A stretch of DNA of 64,000 bases from Streptomyces albus subsp. albus (GCF_000719865.1 NZ_JOID01000009.1:116029-180028), one strand, 5' to 3'; positions 16,491-25,690 are shown, counted from the stretch's first letter. Program-made: numbers and translations. The notes: a model not told the origin generated them from the letters alone.

Positions 16491-19058
16491 CTACTCCGTG
16501 GCGATGGCGTTCAGCACGTTCATCCGCCCGGCCCGGAACGCCGGGACGAGAGCCGCGATCAGCCCCACCAGCGCCGAACCGAGGAAGACGGTGATGATCG
16601 TCGGCCAGGGGATCTCCAGCACGCCCAGGCCCTCCAGGGCCAGCAGCTGCTGGGTCGCCGCGCCCCAGGCCATGCCCAGGCCGAGACCGAGGCCCGCGCC
16701 GAAGAGGGCGATGACCACCGACTCCAGGCGGATCATGCGGCGCAGTTGGCGCCGGGAGAGGCCGATGGCCCGCAGCAGGCCGATCTCCCGGGTGCGTTCG
16801 ACGACCGACAGGGCGAGGGTGTTCACCACGCCGAGGACGGCCACGATGATCGCCAGGGCGAGGAGCCCGTAGACCATGTTGAGCAGCTGGCCGATCTGGT
16901 CGCGCAAGGTCTCCTTGTAGTCGGCCTGGTCCCGCACCTTGTACTGCGGGTACTCCTTCAGGCTGCCCTTGAGGGCGGTGTACGCCTGGTCGGCCTTGCC
17001 CTCCTCAGCCTTGCCGAACATCAGCATGTTCGCCGGCATCTCCCCCTCGGGGAGGTACCGCTCGACGGTGGTGATGTTGACGTACATCGCGCCCTGGTCG
17101 ACCGAGGTGTCCTGGGTGGTGATCGCCGCCACCTCCAGCTCCGCGCTCTTCCCGCCGACGAAGGCCGCGGTGACCGTGTCGCCGAGCTCGATGCCGTGGT
17201 CCTTGGCGAAGTCCTCCGGGACGGACAGGGCGTCCTCCCCGTACGCGGCGGACAGCTCGCCCTCCACGGTCTCCACCCGCAGGTCCTCGGCATAGGTCGG
17301 GTCGGCGGCGGCCAGACCGGTCTCGGTCTTCTTCCCGTCGGGCGTGGACAGTTCGACGCTGACGTACTTGTAGTCGGTGACGTGCACCAGGCCGGGGGTG
17401 GCCTTGACGGCCTTCTCCGCCTCCGGCGTGATCAGCTGACCGGTGTCGGAGCTGATGATGAAGTCCGCCCCGACCGACTTGTCGAGCTGTTCCTCGGCGG
17501 AGGCCACCATGGAGGAGCCGACCACCGACAGGCCCGCGACCAGTGCCAGGCCGATCATCAGCGCGGCGGCCGTGGCGCCCGTACGGCGCGGGTTGCGCAG
17601 CGCGTTCCGCTCGGCCATCCGGCCCACCGGCCCGAAGACCCGCAGCACGACCGCGCCGAGCGCCCGGACCACGCCACCGGCCAGCACCGGGCCGATCACC
17701 ACGAAGCCGATGAGGCTGAACACGATGCCGAGGGACAGGAACTGCGCCCCCTCGCCGGCCTCGTCGGCCCGCGCGGCGAGCACGAGCCCGGCCGCGCCGA
17801 GGCCCGTCAGGACCAGCCCCACCACGGCCCGCACCCAGCCCGTGCGGCCGTCGGCCGGGGTGCCCGCGTCCCGCAGGGCGGCCATCGGCGAGACCTTCCC
17901 GGCCCGGCGGCCGGGAAGGTAGGCGGCGGCGACGGTGACGACGACACCGAGGGCCAGGCCGACCAGGGGCGTGGTCGCCTTGACGGTCAGGTCGGAGGTG
18001 TCGAGGTTCATCCCGACCAGGCCCATGAGTTCCATCAGGCCGATGGCGATCCCGATGCCCGCGCCGATGCCCAGCAGCGAGCCGACCAGGCCCAGCAGCA
18101 GCGCCTCGGTGAGCACGGACCGGTTGACCTGCTTGCGGCTGGCCCCGATGGCCCGCATCAGGCCGATCTCGCGGGTCCGCTGGGCGACCAGCATGGAGAA
18201 GGTGTTGACGATCAGGAAGATGCCGACCAGGACGGAGATCCCGGCGAAGCCGAGCAGCGCGTACTTCATGAAGTCGAGGAAGCCGCCGACCTCCTCCGCG
18301 GCCGAGTCGGACGCCTCGTCCTTCGTCTGCACCTCGAAGCCGCCGCCCAACTCGGCGACGACGTCCTTCTTGAGCTGCTCGTCGGTGACGCCCTCGGCCG
18401 CGGTGAGCATCACCTGGCTGACCTGGTCCGTGGAGCCGAGCAGCTTCTCCTGGGCGGCGGTGTGCTCGAAGAAGACCAGCGCGGCACCGGGGTTGGTGGC
18501 GGTGAACTTCGCGATTCCGCTGATCTCCGTCTCGGTGGTGCCCCGGAAGGAGATGACCTTGACGGTGTCGCCGATCTCCAGCTTCTTCTGGTCAGCGGTG
18601 TCGGCGTCGATGAGGATCTCGGTCGGGCCGCGCGGGGCGTGGCCGGAGACGAGCTCCATCGACTTCTTCTCCTCGGGCCCCCAGTCGGTGGCGACGGTGG
18701 GGGCACCGCTGCTCGGCGAGATGCTCTCGCCCTGGTCGTTGACGAGGGTGATGCGCTCGTCATACACGTCCACCAGGGCCGTCTCGACGCCGTCCAGCTT
18801 CTTCAGCCGGGCCGCGGTGGCCTCCGGGATGGTGCGTCCCTTGCCGGTCTCCTGCGCGTTCTCGTCCGCCTTCGCCGAGACGGTGACGTCCGAGATGGCC
18901 GAGGAGAACAGCTTGTCGAACGTGGTGTTCATGGTGTCGGTGAAGACGAGCGTGCCGCACACGAACGCCACCGACAGCAGCACCGCGATGGCGGAGAGCA
19001 CCATCCGGCCCTTGTGCGCGACGAAGTTGCGCAGCGAGGTCTTGAGGACGGTCATCAC
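16491..19058 (-). CDS. FtsX/MacB-type ABC transporter permease
   Basis: Permease of 855 aa made of two FtsX-like halves. Each half has a periplasmic-type (here extracytoplasmic) MacB core domain between the first helix and a three-helix FtsX bundle: residues about 15-37 (first helix), FtsX bundle around 265-400, centre helices about 415-475, second half first helix about 490-520 (ATAAALMIGLALVAGLSVVGS), and the last bundle 730-855. These systems use ATP hydrolysis for mechanotransmission or for lipoprotein or peptide export, not for import. The start ATG overlaps the stop of the ATPase gene (ATGA), confirming coupled translation. Substrate unknown. Confidence 0.9.
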   Translation of the reverse strand: MMTVLKTSLRNFVAHKGRMVLSAIAVLLSVAFVCGTLVFTDTMNTTFDKLFSSAISDVTVSAKADENAQETGKGRTIPEATAARLKKLDGVETALVDVYDERITLVNDQGESISPSSGAPTVATDWGPEEKKSMELVSGHAPRGPTEILIDADTADQKKLEIGDTVKVISFRGTTETEISGIAKFTATNPGAALVFFEHTAAQEKLLGSTDQVSQVMLTAAEGVTDEQLKKDVVAELGGGFEVQTKDEASDSAAEEVGGFLDFMKYALLGFAGISVLVGIFLIVNTFSMLVAQRTREIGLMRAIGASRKQVNRSVLTEALLLGLVGSLLGIGAGIGIAIGLMELMGLVGMNLDTSDLTVKATTPLVGLALGVVVTVAAAYLPGRRAGKVSPMAALRDAGTPADGRTGWVRAVVGLVLTGLGAAGLVLAARADEAGEGAQFLSLGIVFSLIGFVVIGPVLAGGVVRALGAVVLRVFGPVGRMAERNALRNPRRTGATAAALMIGLALVAGLSVVGSSMVASAEEQLDKSVGADFIISSDTGQLITPEAEKAVKATPGLVHVTDYKYVSVELSTPDGKKTETGLAAADPTYAEDLRVETVEGELSAAYGEDALSVPEDFAKDHGIELGDTVTAAFVGGKSAELEVAAITTQDTSVDQGAMYVNITTVERYLPEGEMPANMLMFGKAEEGKADQAYTALKGSLKEYPQYKVRDQADYKETLRDQIGQLLNMVYGLLALAIIVAVLGVVNTLALSVVERTREIGLLRAIGLSRRQLRRMIRLESVVIALFGAGLGLGLGMAWGAATQQLLALEGLGVLEIPWPTIITVFLGSALVGLIAALVPAFRAGRMNVLNAIATE

Positions 19059-19954
19059 GCGCTCCCGCGGACGGACGGGGCGTGGGCGGACGGGCCGGAG
19101 GCCGCGTGGGCGGGGGCGGCGTGGCCGGGGGCGGCGTGGCCGGCGGCGGCGTGGCCGGCGGCGGCGTGGCCGGGGGCGTCGTCCGCCGAGAGGCTGAGCA
19201 TCCGCTCCAGGACCCGCTCGGCGGTCGGGTCCGGCATGTCGTCGACGATGCGGCCGTCGGCGAGGTAGAGGACGCGGTCGGCGTAGGCGGCGGCCACCGG
19301 GTCGTGGGTGACCATCACGATCGTCTGGCCCAGCTCGTCCACGGAGCGGCGCAGGAAGCCCAGCACCTCGGCGCCGGCCCGGGAGTCGAGGTTGCCGGTC
19401 GGCTCGTCACCGAAGATGATCTCCGGCCGGGCGGCCAGGGCCCGCGCCACCGCGACGCGCTGCTGCTGGCCGCCGGACAGCTCGGTCGGCCGGTGCTTCA
19501 GCCGGTCCCGCAGGCCGACGGTGTCCACGACCCGGTCCAGCCACGCCTGCTCGGGCTTGCGGCCCGCGATGTCCATGGGGAGGGTGATGTTCTCCAGGGC
19601 GTTGAGGGTGGGCAGCAGGTTGAACGCCTGGAAGATGAAGCCGACCCGGTCCCGGCGCAGCTGGGTGAGTTTCTTGTCCTTGAGGCCCGTGATCTGCGTG
19701 CCGCCGAGGTGGATCTCCCCGGCGGTGACGGTGTCCAGCCCGGCCAGGCAGTGCATCAGAGTCGACTTGCCGGAACCGGAGGGGCCCATGATCGCCGTGA
19801 GGCGGCCCCGGTCGATGTCCACGTCCACCCCGTCCAGCGCCAGCACCCGGGTCTCCCCGGAGCCGTACGCCTTCACGACCTTACGGGCGCGCGCGGCGAC
19901 GGCCGTATGTCCTCCGCTGCCCCCGGTCCTGGGATTCGATACAGCCGTTGTCAC
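19055..19954 (-). CDS. ABC transporter ATP-binding protein with His/Ala-rich repeated tail
   Basis: ATPase partner of the FtsX-type permease (LolD/MacB class), 299 aa. Walker A GPSGSGKST, signature LSGGQQQRVAVARALA, Walker B IIFGDEPTGNLD and switch MVTHD are all present. After the ATPase core, residues about 258-285 are a tail of pentapeptide repeats of the type GHAAA/GHAAP, encoded by tandem 15-bp DNA units at about 19106-19180. Such a tail is not part of the family and its function is unknown; it could bind metal through its histidines. The GTG start has GGAG 7 bp upstream, and two TATGTC direct repeats 10 bp apart lie within the leader (19958 and 19968). Confidence 0.92.
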   Translation of the reverse strand: MTTAVSNPRTGGSGGHTAVAARARKVVKAYGSGETRVLALDGVDVDIDRGRLTAIMGPSGSGKSTLMHCLAGLDTVTAGEIHLGGTQITGLKDKKLTQLRRDRVGFIFQAFNLLPTLNALENITLPMDIAGRKPEQAWLDRVVDTVGLRDRLKHRPTELSGGQQQRVAVARALAARPEIIFGDEPTGNLDSRAGAEVLGFLRRSVDELGQTIVMVTHDPVAAAYADRVLYLADGRIVDDMPDPTAERVLERMLSLSADDAPGHAAAGHAAAGHAAPGHAAPAHAASGPSAHAPSVRGSA

Positions 19955-20744
19955 GGTATGTCTCCTATGTCGCTACGGATGACGCCGGGGCCGTTGCGGC
20001 CCTGGGCATCGGTGGTCTGACGGTCCGGCGGTGCGGTTCCGGTGGCGCGGATCCGGTGGTCCGGCGGCCCCGGCCGCCGGCGCGGGCGGTGCCCGGCCGG
20101 CCGGCTGCCACCAGCCTGCCGCCCCGGGCCGTCCGGCACGATGGGGGCGAGGCGCCGTTCCCACGGTGGGGCCGGCCCCACCCCCCGAGATCGGGCCCGC
20201 CCCCCGCACCGCGTCCCAGACTAGGGAGCGGCCGGCCCCTCACTCGTCCTCCGGCGGTACGAAACCACTCCTCCCGTGAGTACGGATCTCCCCCTAGGGG
20301 CCTCCGCCGGGCGGAGGAGCCACCCGCACGCACCGGCCGCCCCCGCGGCCGCCGCCCCGGACCCCGGCACCCTCGCCACCAGCCGCGATACCGGTTCGGC
20401 GGGACCCGGCGGACGCGGATGTGTGCGTCGTACACGGACTTCGCGGGGGAGCCGCCCGGGGAGGAGCACAGCGAGCGGCACCGCCGCTCCCGCACCGGCC
20501 GCGCCGGGGGCGGCACCCGCGGGAAATGGATGCCCGGCGCACTCGGCACCGTCCCCAAAGCCCCGGCGGCCCGGCGGTGGACGCCGCCGTGGAGCACGTC
20601 CGCCTCGGCGGCCCCGGCCCTGCTCGCCGCTCCCGCTCGCCGCCCCCTCGCCGCTTTCCCGTCCGGACGGACGGCGAGCGCGAGCGCCCGGGCGGAGCGC
20701 CGCCGGCCGGCCCTCTCCGCCGGCGCCCCCGGCCGCTCTTCCGG
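19955..20744. other. Gene-free region upstream of ABC operon
   Basis: About 790 bp with no convincing gene on either strand. Open frames here are Arg/Pro/Gly-rich and lack starts with ribosome-binding sites. A perfect palindrome CCCCTAGGGG lies around 20291-20300. The ABC transporter promoter should be within the first 100 bp at the left side. The right side, next to the SUKH-3 stop, is extremely GC-rich and may hold a terminator. Confidence 0.5.
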
Positions 20745-21266
20745 TCAGCCGCCGTCCACCGTCAGGCGCTCCGGGCGGCCGCCGGTGACGAGCGTGGTGA
20801 GAGCCGCCTCCATGCTGTGCCCCAGGTACCAGTCCCCGGTGTGGTCGAGGCTGTAGACCCGCCCCTCGCTGTCGACGGCCAGGACCGCCCGGCCGCTGCC
20901 GGGCTCCGGGCCCGGGGCCTCCTCGCCCAGCGGGCACATCTCCGTGCCCAGCGCCCGCCCCAGGTCGGAGAGCGTCCGCGCCAGATGCAGCCCGCACATC
21001 GGGTCGATCAGACAGGTCGTGGGCGCCACCTGCCGCCCCGCCGCGGCACCCGCGATCCGCAGCCCGCCGAACTCGGCCCACACCTCGACGGCCGCCGGGA
21101 ACACGGCGTGCCGGTGGCCCGCCGGCGACACATGGGCGCGCAGCCCGTCGGCCCACGTCTCGGCCTGCCGGATGTCCCAGCGGCCCGGCCGCCAGCCCGC
21201 CTTCCGCAGCGCGGCGTCCACCGCGACCGGGAACCGGTCGGTGGCCGTACGGTCGAAGGCGCGCAC
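20745..21266 (-). CDS. SUKH-3 domain protein (predicted deaminase-toxin immunity class)
   Basis: Protein of 173 aa resembling the SUKH-3 family, a branch of the SUKH superfamily whose members mostly neutralise nuclease and deaminase toxins. Visible family features are the N-terminal helix with RFPVAVDAALRKAGWRPGR, the WADGLR segment, the central beta-strands (AAVEVWAEFGGLRI) and the C-terminal YSLDHTGDWYLGHSMEAALTTLV. The GTG start follows the stop of the YwqJ-like deaminase gene by one base and has AGGAG at the proper distance, so the pair forms an operon. The natural interpretation is inhibitor of that deaminase; the pairing is known from the family literature, the interaction here is inferred. 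Confidence 0.82.
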   Translation of the reverse strand: MRAFDRTATDRFPVAVDAALRKAGWRPGRWDIRQAETWADGLRAHVSPAGHRHAVFPAAVEVWAEFGGLRIAGAAAGRQVAPTTCLIDPMCGLHLARTLSDLGRALGTEMCPLGEEAPGPEPGSGRAVLAVDSEGRVYSLDHTGDWYLGHSMEAALTTLVTGGRPERLTVDGG

Positions 21267-21267
21267 A

Positions 21268-21792
21268 TCAGCTCCTGTCCGGGGCGGACTCCGCCGGGTC
21301 GACGGCGCGTACGCCGAAATGCGCCAGCAGCGCCGTGCAGGACCGGCAGGGCGGCGCGTACCGGCCGTGCCGGGGGTCACCGTCCTCCCGGATATGACGT
21401 GCCGTCAACTTGGCCTGTTTCAGCGCCTTCCGGGCCTCGCCGTGGGTCAGCGGCCGGCGGGAGGCCCGCTTGCTCCGCGCCCCCTCCACCTCGGCCAGCT
21501 GCCGGGACAGCAGCAGCGCCTCGGGGCAGCGGCCGGTGAATCGTTCACGCTGAGCGGTGCCGAGCCGGTCGAGGAAGTCCTGGACCAGCGGATGGAGCAC
21601 CGGCGGCCGGTCACCCCGGCCCGCCGTCGCGGTCAGGGTCTTCCCGCGCACGGACAGCGCCGCGGCGACGGCGGGCAGGATGCCGTCCCGGCGGTGCCGG
21701 AGAACCGGCGGCCGCCCGGGGCCGTGGTCACTGCTCCATGTCAGCCGCGGGTCACCCGGCGGGGTTGCCGGGAGGTCCTGGGTGGCGCTCAT
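21268..21792 (-). CDS. YwqJ-like nucleic acid/nucleotide deaminase
   Basis: Cytosolic protein of 174 aa with the deaminase-fold motifs of the YwqJ group: Cys89-Pro-Glu91 in GRCPEALLLSRQL (zinc ligand plus proton-shuttling Glu) and Cys149-Arg-Ser-Cys152 in PPCRSCTALL (two zinc ligands). The active site therefore looks intact. There is no signal peptide, transmembrane helix or large polymorphic-toxin delivery region, unlike classic secreted YwqJ toxins. The ATG is preceded by AGGAGGGG. It is immediately followed by the SUKH-3 gene. Its substrate (DNA, RNA, free base or nucleotide) is unknown. Confidence 0.8.
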   Translation of the reverse strand: MSATQDLPATPPGDPRLTWSSDHGPGRPPVLRHRRDGILPAVAAALSVRGKTLTATAGRGDRPPVLHPLVQDFLDRLGTAQRERFTGRCPEALLLSRQLAEVEGARSKRASRRPLTHGEARKALKQAKLTARHIREDGDPRHGRYAPPCRSCTALLAHFGVRAVDPAESAPDRS

Positions 21793-22209
21793 TCGGTGCT
21801 TCCCCTCCTGTGCAATCCCCCTGGTTGCGGGGACAGCCTGCCAAACCGGCGGGGAGATCGGGAAGTCCGGCCGGTACCCTCCGCGCGTCGCACAACCGCA
21901 GGTCACCGGTGCGTGACAGCTCGTCACAGGAAAGACGACAGACCCCCCGAAAGGGTTATCCCGGCCCGCCCCCGGACGGAAGCACGGCCGCCCTGCGAAC
22001 ACTGGTGCACCCCCGGGGGCCACCGCGCGCCCGGCACCGCGCCCTTCGAGCCCGTACGAGCCCCGCCGCGGGCGCCTCCGCACCCCGGCGGCCCCGCGCC
22101 GAATACCCCCGAATGGCCTACACCCCTCCCCCGCCACCGGGGCGGGACCCGCGCCCCCGGCACCGCATAGGCTGTGCGCCAACATCGGACGCAGCAGGGG
22201 GCAACCGCC
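21793..22209. promoter_or_regulatory. Divergent control region of the SUKH/deaminase locus
   Basis: 417 bp between the two divergent SUKH/deaminase operons. It contains a dyad GTGAC-AGCTC-GTCAC at 21913-21927, a candidate operator. TAGGCT at 22168-22173 is a plausible -10 element for the plus-strand operon, about 37 bp before the ATG at 22210. The shared region suggests both halves could be controlled together. Confidence 0.4.
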
Positions 22210-23217
22210 ATGACGACAGGCCGGCCCGGGCTGGGGGCGCCTCCCAGCCCCCGGGCGGGGGGACACCCCGCGCCACCCAACACCGCCTACGCCGGGCAGA
22301 CCGTGCACTTCCCGGACCCGGTCCGCGCCGCCCGCCATCCCGGAGGCGTGCGGATCGACGAGCACGGCCGCCCGGACTTCTCCCCCTACGCGCGCGCGGC
22401 CGCCGAGATCGCCGACCCCCCCGAGGGCTTCGGCGTCGACGAACTCCGGCTCACCGACTACGTGTCGGCCAACGCCGCCCTGCACGCCGCCGGCCACGAA
22501 CTCTGGGGCAGCCTCCCGCCGGTGGCCACCCCGCACGGCTGGACCTGGCACCACGTACCGGACAGCCGCCGGATGGAGCTCGTACCCGCCGAGGTCAAGG
22601 CGCTGCTGCGGCACCACGGCGGGCTGGCCACCGCCTCCGTCGACCACGGCAAGCGCGGCACCCGCCCCCTGCAGGAGACCCGTCCCGCCCACCTCCGGCT
22701 GCCCAAGGGCGCCCTGTCCGTCACCGAGGCGGAGATCCTCGGCGCCGAGGAGGACCTCGGCTACCGGCTGCCCGGCGCCTACCGCTCCTTCCTCAAGGCG
22801 GCCGGCGGCTGCGCGCCGGTCGGCGCCGCGCTGGACGCCGGGCTGGGCCTCCTCGTCGACCAGCCGTTCTTCACGGTGCGCGACGAGGCCGCCGTCAACG
22901 ACCTCGTGTACGTCAACAAGTGCCTGCGCGACCACCTCACCAAGGACTACCTGGGCGTCGCCTTCGTCCAGGGCGGCATCCTCGCGGTCAAGGTGAAGGG
23001 CTCGGCGCTCGGCTCGGTGTGGTTCTGCGCCTACGACGACGCCCGCGACCGCGACGGACTCACCGTCCAGGAGCGGGTCGACCAGCTCCTGCTGCCCTGC
23101 GGCGACGACTTCGACGACTTCCTGCGGCGCCTCGCGGGCAGCCCGCCCGAACTGGAGACCGTGGCCAACCTGATGGTGGACGGCGGCTTCGCGTACGCCG
23201 TCCCGGTGGAGGGGTGA
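22210..23217 (+). CDS. SMI1/KNR4 (SUKH-1) family protein
   Basis: Protein of 335 aa with a SUKH-1 (SMI1/KNR4) domain in its C-terminal half, from about residue 175: VTEAEILGAEEDLGYRLPGAYRSFLKAAGG is the diagnostic start, followed by the strands around GLLVDQPFF and the VAFVQGGILAVKVKG stretch. The N-terminal half (DEHGRPDFSPYARAAAEIADPPEGFG and WTWHHVPDSRRMELVP) is not a recognised domain; it recurs in actinobacterial SUKH proteins as far as I recall. The ATG is preceded by AGGGGG. It begins a plus-strand pair with the deaminase-SUKH-4 fusion 5 bp downstream. Likely role is binding and blocking a nucleic-acid-active protein; unproven. Confidence 0.83.
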   Translation: MTTGRPGLGAPPSPRAGGHPAPPNTAYAGQTVHFPDPVRAARHPGGVRIDEHGRPDFSPYARAAAEIADPPEGFGVDELRLTDYVSANAALHAAGHELWGSLPPVATPHGWTWHHVPDSRRMELVPAEVKALLRHHGGLATASVDHGKRGTRPLQETRPAHLRLPKGALSVTEAEILGAEEDLGYRLPGAYRSFLKAAGGCAPVGAALDAGLGLLVDQPFFTVRDEAAVNDLVYVNKCLRDHLTKDYLGVAFVQGGILAVKVKGSALGSVWFCAYDDARDRDGLTVQERVDQLLLPCGDDFDDFLRRLAGSPPELETVANLMVDGGFAYAVPVEG

Positions 23218-23222
23218 GCGCG

Positions 23223-25658
23223 ATGGTGACCTTCGCGCAGGCGCAGGAGCGCGCCGAGGAATGGATCAACGGCGACGTCCCCGCATACCAGCACCGCGAG
23301 GTGAAGGTACGCGAGTTCGACCTGGGCTTCGTGGTCTGGGCCGAGGACCGCGAGGACGGGCCCACCTCCGACGGCGGCCGCTCCCGGCTCGTCATCGCCC
23401 GGGACAGCGGCGAGGCCACCCTGTGGCCCGCGCTCCCGGTCGGCGAGATCATCCGCCATTACGAGGAGCGGTACGGGGCGGCCCCCGGGGACACCGGCGC
23501 CGCCCCGGCCGAACGGCCGCAGCGGGTCGACTTGGAGGCCACTTCCTTCCTGCTGACACCCCCTCAGTGGCTGCAGGACGCCGCCGACCAGATCGGCATC
23601 CCGGACCGCAGGCGGGACTCCGCCGGGGCTTCGGGCGCGGACACGGGCGCGGGCGCGGGTACGGGCGCGGACACGAGTGCTGGTGCCGGTGCCGCTCCGG
23701 ACCCGGGCACGGGCCCGGGCTCGCATCTCGGCGCGGGCTCACATGCCGGCACGGGCTCCGGCGCCGGCGTACGTACCGACGCGGGTGCCACTCCGGGCAC
23801 CGGCACCGGCACCGGTGCGGTCCCGGGCACAGCGGCCCCGGGCGCGGGTACTACCCCCGGCTCCGGTACCCCGGCCGGCGGCGCGACACCGGCCCCGGCC
23901 GGCGGCGCGCCCGTCCCCGGCACCGCATGGCCCGCGGCCGGCACGTCCGGCGCCCCGGGCACGTCCGGCGCCCCTGGCGGACCGGGCTCCGCCGCGTCCG
24001 GGAACGTCCACGGCCCTTCGGGGCGGGACGACACTCCCTCGGCCACCCCGGGCGCCGTACCCGGCCCCGCCGCGCCCCCCGGCGGCACGCCGTGGGCCGG
24101 CACCGACATCACCGCCGGCCCCGACGACGCCTCCGTCGACCTGCCCGACACCGTCTTCGCACCGCCCCTGGCGGGCACGGACGGCGACCGGGCCGCCACC
24201 CCGAAGCCGGGCTCCCGGGCGGACGACCGGACGGAACTCATGTCCGGGGGCAGCCAGTTGCCGCGCACCACGGTCGCCCCGGCCATCGGTGACCCGCCGG
24301 TCCCGGGCAGCCGGGGCCTCCAGGGCGGCACGGGCAGTACGGGCGGCACGGGCGGCACGGCCGCCGCCCCGGGCGGCGCACCCCATGCCCCGCAGACCCC
24401 GGGCGCGGGCACACCCCCGCCGCCCGGCGCCCCGGGGACGTCCGGCATCCCCGGCACTCCCCCGCCGCCCCCGGCACCCGGCACCCCGGGTGGCGGAGCG
24501 CACCACGCCGCCACCATGCTGGCCGGACCCAACCCCGGAACCCCGGCCGGCCCCGGAGCACCCCAGCCCCCCGGCCCGCCCGGCACCCCCGGCGGCATGC
24601 CGCCCGGCGCCCAGCCGCCCCCACCGCCGCCCGCCCCGGGCGCCTACGGCTACCCGCAGGCCCCGGCCGGCCCGCCGATGGTCGGCCCCGGCTACATGGC
24701 CGTCCTCCGCTACCGCGCACAGGACGGCTCGGAGCAGCAGATCATCCGCCGCTCCGCCTACGGCACCCCGCACCCGGAGTGGCAGATCCTGCACGAACTG
24801 CGCGCACAGAACGTCCCGCCGCAGCAGGTGCTGGAACTCCACACCGAACTGGAGTCCTGCGATCTGCCCGGCGGCTACTGCGCCCGGATGGTCCGCGAGA
24901 CCTTCCCGCAGGTGCGGATCAGCCACACCGCCCCCTACGGCCGCGACCACGCCACACGGCAGCAGGGCGTACGCCATCTGATCGAGCACCAGGGCGAGTT
25001 GCACCAGGTGGCCGACGGCCCGGCGCGCCCGGCGCCCAACCGGGTGCCGCTGCCGCACCCCGGCCAGGTGCCGCCGATCCCGCCGGTGCCCGTCGAGGGC
25101 CTCGCCCACGAACTGGCACAGTCCTTCGGCCCGCAGGGGCTGTTCCGGTTCGACCAGCACGCGGTCTCCCGGCAGGGCGTCCCCGACGTCGTCGCGCAGA
25201 CCCTGGTCTGGGCCGGACTGCCGGTGGACTTCGGCCCGTTCTTCTGGGCCCAGGCCCAGCCCGGCCGCCCCGTGCCGACCCTTGCCGAACTGGCGGCCGA
25301 ACGCGGTGTGCAGCCCGCCCCGGACGCCGGCTCGTACCTCGTCATGGGCAGCGACTTCGGCCGCCAGCTGTGCGTCCAGTACGGCACGGCCAACATCGTC
25401 GCCGTCCCCGTGGAGGCCGGACCGGGCGGACAGCCGGTGCCCCCGCAGTTCGTCAACACCGGGCTCCCCGAGTTCGTCCGCTGCATGGCCATGCTCGGCC
25501 GCATGTGGCGGCTGCGCTACGGACTCACCGCCGAACAGGCCGGCCGCTGGACCGTCGACTTCCAGGCCCAGCTGATCGCCCTCGACCCCGCCAGCCTGTC
25601 GTCCCCCGAAACCTGGTGGTCGGTCATCCTCGAACAGATGTGGGACGGGCTGCTCTGA
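23223..25658 (+). CDS. Three-part protein: Imm35/YrhB-like domain, XOO_2897-type deaminase, SUKH-4
   Basis: 811-aa protein. Residues 1-85 resemble the YrhB/Imm35 group (TFAQAQERAEEWING, FVVWAEDRE, EATLWPALPVGEIIRHYEERYG). Residues about 135-488 are a low-complexity Pro/Gly/Ala/Thr linker with a few kept motifs (RTELMSGGS, HHAATMLAGP). Residues about 490-620 match an XOO_2897-like deaminase: His517-Pro-Glu519 in HPEWQILHELR and Cys546-x6-Cys553 in ELESCDLPGGYC supply a complete zinc site. Residues about 622-811 are a SUKH-4 domain (FGPQGLFRFDQHAV, YLVMGSDFGRQLCV, WRLRYGLTAEQ). An enzyme and an immunity-class domain in one chain is the odd point. The ATG has no strong ribosome-binding site; a GTG at 23214 overlapping the upstream stop is an alternative start. 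Confidence 0.78.
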   Translation: MVTFAQAQERAEEWINGDVPAYQHREVKVREFDLGFVVWAEDREDGPTSDGGRSRLVIARDSGEATLWPALPVGEIIRHYEERYGAAPGDTGAAPAERPQRVDLEATSFLLTPPQWLQDAADQIGIPDRRRDSAGASGADTGAGAGTGADTSAGAGAAPDPGTGPGSHLGAGSHAGTGSGAGVRTDAGATPGTGTGTGAVPGTAAPGAGTTPGSGTPAGGATPAPAGGAPVPGTAWPAAGTSGAPGTSGAPGGPGSAASGNVHGPSGRDDTPSATPGAVPGPAAPPGGTPWAGTDITAGPDDASVDLPDTVFAPPLAGTDGDRAATPKPGSRADDRTELMSGGSQLPRTTVAPAIGDPPVPGSRGLQGGTGSTGGTGGTAAAPGGAPHAPQTPGAGTPPPPGAPGTSGIPGTPPPPPAPGTPGGGAHHAATMLAGPNPGTPAGPGAPQPPGPPGTPGGMPPGAQPPPPPPAPGAYGYPQAPAGPPMVGPGYMAVLRYRAQDGSEQQIIRRSAYGTPHPEWQILHELRAQNVPPQQVLELHTELESCDLPGGYCARMVRETFPQVRISHTAPYGRDHATRQQGVRHLIEHQGELHQVADGPARPAPNRVPLPHPGQVPPIPPVPVEGLAHELAQSFGPQGLFRFDQHAVSRQGVPDVVAQTLVWAGLPVDFGPFFWAQAQPGRPVPTLAELAAERGVQPAPDAGSYLVMGSDFGRQLCVQYGTANIVAVPVEAGPGGQPVPPQFVNTGLPEFVRCMAMLGRMWRLRYGLTAEQAGRWTVDFQAQLIALDPASLSSPETWWSVILEQMWDGLL

Positions 25659-25690
25659 CCCCGGCGGCCCACCGCCCTCCCCGCCCCCGG

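Noticed and set aside
20221..21156. Minus-strand frame of 311 codons overlapping SUKH-3 in another frame
   Set aside because: Only the SUKH-3 frame has domain character; the other is Gly/Arg-rich noise.
21738..23222. Upstream open part of the frame containing the deaminase-SUKH-4 gene
   Set aside because: Open only because of GC bias; overlaps the SUKH-1 gene in another frame. The real start is the ATG at 23223 or GTG at 23214.
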